DNA from: Prostheceraeus crozeri
Lineage: Eukaryota > Platyhelminthes > Polycladida > Euryleptidae
Length of the DNA: 64,000 nucleotides
Direction: 5' to 3'
Assembly (NCBI GenBank): GCA_907163375.1
Contig: CAJQUW010008638.1
Location: 124,001-188,000, forward strand
Shown: piece by piece, positions 48,201-54,200 of the stretch
Layout of the letters: every line of letters begins with the position of its first letter
Numbering within the stretch: position 1 is the first letter of the stretch
Translations under genes and position numbers: made by a program
The notes under the pieces: generated by a model
The model's database searches: none
Told to the model about the DNA's origin: nothing
Seen by the model: only the letters and a program-made list of their open reading frames with translations

Positions 48201-51200
48201 AAAATAAAAACGGTACATCTCATTCGACGCCATCAGTAAAAGTGATCATTCATTGCATCTCGTTGCACTGAAGGTCATATAAATATCTATGTAAATAGAC
48301 GATTATCACGTAATTTTCGATCGCAGATATTCAAATTTCTGTCAGACATTAGCTGAAGATGTGTTTGACACTGATGCATAAAACTAAGATCATAGAAATC
48401 TTAGTTCGCCTTTTATCACACCAGTCTCAATAATTTTTAGTCGCACCTTCGCACGCAGATGGTGAGAGAAATCAAATTAGTTATTTTTATCTTCGATGTA
48501 CATTTTTCAACAATTTCCATCAATACTATGTGGAATAAAAGAAGAGACAATATACGAGGAGCAATAATTAATATAGACTACTTCCATGTGCATTTGGGGT
48601 GGGAGGGGTACCTAGATCCGGATACCCGGGCGGATCCCGGATCCTATTATCAAAAGTGATAAAATTACATGTAATTATTTTTCATTATCATGAAATATTG
48701 AATAGCCTGGTTTCTGAGATTAAGTTTAAATTATACGTTTCACAATACATACTAATGGAGTGACATTGAAATCCTAGGATTGTGCTATCGCCAACTGCAG
48801 TTGTCTCTCTGGTTCTCAGTTCTTGTTACCTTTTTACAATGCTATCATTACTAAATGTCAATAGATGATTAAGAGTACTTAAAATAGCGGAAATGCAATT
48901 TGAGATCGACTGTATAGTAATGCATGCTCTTTCTTAAGACATGCTAACTAAAAATGAATTTCTGCATTAATGAAGTTTATATTTATCATGATTGTCAATC
49001 AAAAATGAGATGAATCCAGAACAATTTCAATAACGATGAATAAGTGTATTTACTTAAAAAAAAGCAAACTTGCTTTTTTTGTGCTTATTTAACTAATTTG
49101 CGCATTGCGCATATTCCACTATTATAAACTCATCAACTGTTACCGCTATTGTTCACTGAAATCAAATGCCTTTCCTGTGATGGTATTTCAACTTCACGTG
49201 CTTAAATCACGCTCTTCGTAAATTTTGAAATACCATCGCATGAAAGTAGGATGTCTAGCAATCCATCCGACATGCGGCCGCGTTGTACTTTGGATAGTCA
49301 TCAACTGTGGAAAGAGAAACTCCTCAATTTCTTTGCCTCAAACAACTTGAATTCTAGACTAAGACATGAAGATTCTGTGGCATTGTTATTTATTAAGCTA
49401 TCGAAAGCTGCAAGTTCACGCTCCAGAGCCTCCTTCATTGACAATTTTACAACGGTAACATGACAATTAGAATGAACAAAGCCTGAAAAAGTTGCTTCAT
49501 CTTCGTTGTACCTTCATAGACGGACATTCAACACCGAGCTACAGATATTCGTGGATAAAGCATTTCTATTCAGATTTCTATTCGCATTCTTAGCTGCCCT
49601 TATGCACTCCCAACTCTGAGTGAGTGACGAGAAAATCAGGTTTGAGGTTCTGTATCTTTTATAAATTCTACCGTTAAGTAGGATTTTCCACAGCATTAAT
49701 GACCATCAACATTTTTATCGTAAACACTTTTCGCTTGATCCGGATCCGGATTTTGACCCGGTGCAATCCCTGGCGCTACCCTAATCGTACATTCCTCTTC
49801 AAACCGAATAATATATGTTGTCATTTTGATCTAGGAGCATCTACGAGTGTTGACTACAAGGCATCACAGAACGGAAATACATATACATATTAGTAACCTA
49901 TGTTGGATCGAAAGTTGAAAGACATGATAATATCTGCTCGTTGCTTGTGTTATGTATAGTCGAGGAAACTTAAATCGCAGACTTTATTTACGACTATTGT
50001 AATTTGTATCAAAATTCTCATTCCTGTTTACTAATATTGCAGTCATTGCCTGGTATTCCTCCGAAAATTGTTGGTGCTGAATCACGAGCGCGTGTTCTAC
50101 AAGCTGAAGTTCGAGTTTTGAGAGAAGACAACGAAAAGTTAAGTGTGGAATTGCGAAAACGTGCTGAGGAGAATTCCAAATTATCATCGAAATTGAAGGA
50201 CGCTGAGGAGGAGCGTCGGAGATTGGAGCGTACTGACAATGCTCATCGTTCACAGATGGAAAAATATAAGCGATTGTCGGAGGAGGCGAAATCGAAGTGT
50301 GATAGTTTAGAAAATCAGCTGCAGGGAGTAAGGAAAGAATTGGATGGAGCGCGCCGATCGTCAAAGCAACAGACTGGAGTCCAGAATGCAACTGAAGTTC
50401 GTCTGAATCGCGCTTTAGAGGAGGTTCAGCGACTGCGAAATCAGATTCATGAAACCAAAAGCTCCAGTAAGGACAGTGATGACAAATCTCGCAAGCAAGT
50501 CGAGCAATTATTGGCTGAGAATAAAAGACTAGAAAAGCAGAAGAATGATCTCGTAGTTGGGTTTAAGAAGCAAATGAAGCTCATTGACGTCCTGAAAAGA
50601 CAAAAAGTAAGCAACTAAATGTTAGCATGGTAATCGTAATCTTTGTTTATGACTGAAGTTGTTTTGACTGACTGCAATTCGTAAGGAGCAAAACAATATC
50701 TGAATTATGCTGTAAACACTATGTGTGTATCATGGATGTAGAAACCGACACGGAAGCGATAGATTTGATCGGGCATAATGCTGCCGTTCTAGGGCCGTTG
50801 CTCCCGCGCACAGGAGTAAGCCAGTCGTGGGCAAATTCTCCATTTCGTTAGGCCGATCGGTTCGTCCTTGATTTTTCCTCTTTTCTTGTCGTTCGTGACT
50901 GTCTCCATCCGGTATTTGAACGGTAATTGTCTTTAGTTTTTCATTAATTTTCAATTGCATTACATCATCGCATTGTCTCTAGGTATTCATTGATATTCGC
51001 GCTTTGGTATTCACATTGATATTTCGCACTGCAAAACATTCCTCTATCCCTCAGAATTTTAGCACGTCCTGTATTACTCTGTTGCTTACTTGCTTCTATC
51101 TTCGTCTGGCGTCGCTTATTGTTCTTAGCATCCTCATCTCGGCGGTTACCATTCTCTTGATATCTTCTTTCTTCGTGTCCCCGGCCTCGGCCTCGTGCAT

Positions 51201-54200
51201 GCATGAGACTCTTCCTCGAAAAGCAATTCCGTAAATTTGGGATGGATTTGATTGGGTCTCGAGATTCGTCCAAAAGCATGAAAGAGTGGCAAGGGTGGTG
51301 GTGGCGTCAATTGTTGATTTACTCATGGCCAATATCGATTGCGACTTCCAGAAATGTGAAAAGTTAAAAGTTTTTTCCTTCATAGTGAGTCATGGTAATT
51401 AATAGACACAATAGCATGTCCTTATCATGGTCTATGTCATTGTGTTTGTCACTCATTCCAATCACGGAATCTATAAACAAAGCTACATTGTTAGTTTTCG
51501 TCTTTTTTTCCTAGATCTATTTCTTATTGAGATAGGATCATTTACACACTTGCTGCTAGCGATGTTGCTGATAGGTCCACTGGCTGTTAAGGATATTATG
51601 AAACTAGTTTCAATTTAGCTTCCATTAGGCCTTGCTCTCCATTTAGCCAGAGCAGCATTATCGCATCAGTGAAAAAACAAGAGAAAAGAAAACACCGACT
51701 GATGTTAAGATCGAGCAGACGTTCGCTGTAGAAATGATTTATTGGCATCATTTATTACATGTTATGCCTGCCAATATCTCTTGCCCATGAGGCACTTAAC
51801 CCGCAATTCTCAACAGTCGTCGCCAAGAGGGTCGATCCAAGACTACTTCTTTCATTCAGCTGATGGAGATCCCTAGATATTCAAGGTCATCTTGTGCAAC
51901 GTCTTCCATCGCTTGTGTACGACCTCGTGTTCCATATGATGACAAGAAAATCCATTCCCCACAGTCAACGGTTGTTGACCAGCATAGAGTGGAAGCGGTC
52001 CCGAACTGCATGTATCTAGAGGCGGAAGTAAGTCGGTGTGGCATAGTACAGAAAGAAGTTGTACACAGAGAGGGTCTCCAATGAAATTCAGCTTTATACT
52101 TCTTAATCAAAAGAATTTGTATGTGTATGTGCACATGATTTTTCCGTAACATTATTTTCTCTTTTTTGGACATGCATTGCACCTGTGAGCTGAACGACAA
52201 CTTTAAATATCAAGAGTTATCCATAAAGTAATCGCTTTTAATATATCTACTGAGCTATCTATAGATTGTACGTATTTCGCATCGGGTTTAGAGTTTAAAA
52301 AAGGGATTATCTGAGATTTTCCGGAAATCTCATGCTTGACCTCATGCAACATTGCGTTTCAGACACAAGTCTGATTCATGATGCCATCGTAACTTCGGAA
52401 TATACCATTTCACATCATAAATAAATCATTCTAAGCATCAGATTTACGCGCAGTGCGCACACTGTAGAGCTGCCATCAAAATAAATTGAAAATTACATAA
52501 CTTTTTCTATAACCACATGCACATTACATAGAAACAATCGTAGCTATCTGAGCGTCTTCAAAGCACTCTAAGTACAATCCGTCAAGCAGTATTGCAGAAT
52601 TTTGCCAGCAAATGGAAGTGATGATTGTGATCTACGACTTAAATAAGTGAAGTTGATTCAAAGGTATGAACCAACTGACAACTGCGAAAAATTGGAACAA
52701 CAAAAGACAATGTTTCTTTCTATGGCCTTCTCATTTTGATAAGCTCATGCATCTTGCTCATGATTGCATTTAAATCTGTAAATTCGGCTTAGATATTGTT
52801 TATGTAATGTCCATTTTACTCCTGACGTTGACTGAGACAGTTGAGCAGTTGGGTACAGTACACACAAAATAACAAGCAGCTTTTGCTGCTCAAACGCAGC
52901 TTCCATTTTTGAGAAATAGAGAAAAACACAGATTCGTATGACATTTCTGAGAGACGAAACGACAACGCGAACTAGAGCCATTAGTTAGCTGACATTTAAC
53001 TGGTTTCCATTAACATCACTTCGTCGCTTGGTCGCGCTGGCATCTTCAATTCTTTGCCCCTGATTGGCCAACTAGTTAAGTGTCATGTCAATGTAAGACA
53101 CACAAAGAACGAACAAAAAAGGACGACAAATGAAAAATGAACGAAGAAGTATTGGCATCATTCGCTGTGTATTGTGTAACCTATGATATTATCAGGGTTG
53201 CCACTCGTCCCGATTTTCCCGAAATTCGTGACCATGTCCCGATTTTTTGAATTTTTTGTTTTCCAAAAATTTTGATCATAGCCATATTCCGATTTTTTCG
53301 AAACTCATGACTGTTAATTTGTAATTTCAATTAACGAAAAGAATATGGGTGGTAACTTCACAGTCGGACATCATGTCACTTAGACTTGCCGAAAAAGACG
53401 CAACAGATCGCATGATATGGAGATGAACCATAAAGCCGACTGTGAAGTTAACGGAAAAACGGATGTCAAACTCTAGATGATGATGCGGGTGATGAATTAA
53501 GCATTTGCTTAGTTGATCTTACTAATTTCTGTTTTTCAGTAGAAGACTTTCTCTGGCAGCTTTTTTGCTTGTTACAATAGGCCGTCAGTATCAGAGTATG
53601 TTTTATTCGTTTACCGGTACATCTATAGAAAATATTCAGACTAAGTAATCACCAGGCTTGCCGTGGGAATGGGAATTCCCATGAGAATTCCCATGGGATG
53701 GGATTCGTGTTTCAGTCCATGGAAATTCCCATAGAAAAAAATGAATATTATTGGTTTAATGTGGTCCATCTTAGATCTGTTTAGGCAGTGAAGTTCTTTA
53801 TTAAAGTGCTTTACTCTCTGACGGCAGCAGCCAGTCAAAGTCGATCACCTCATTTTCTGTTTAATTGGTTGCAGTTGGAGACATCGTGCTCGATGGTTAG
53901 AGGCCGATGCAAGTGCAGATTAGCTGGAAATATCATGCACATTTCATGCTCTCATACTCATACTGAACAACCTACTGTTGTGTTTCCGTGCTTTGCTTGC
54001 AAAGTATTCTTTCCCCCTGATTGGCGCCTGACACTGACTCATTATGACAACACTGAATATGTGGAGTAATATATTATAATTTACGTTAATATATGGAACT
54101 CTGCTGTCTGTTACTTCAATCCCGTCAGTGGTACTGGCTCCTCCACTGCGATGTCGTCGTACAAGTTTTTCGATACAGACAAAAATCTTGATTGATCTTG

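Noticed and set aside
50018-50391. Minus-strand ORFs opposite TEX9 exon 5
   Set aside because: Antisense shadows of the coiled-coil exon.
51096-51383. Coding gene on the minus strand with RMLRTISDARRR-like end
   Set aside because: Vaguely like LINE tails, but no RT, endonuclease or other motif could be confirmed.
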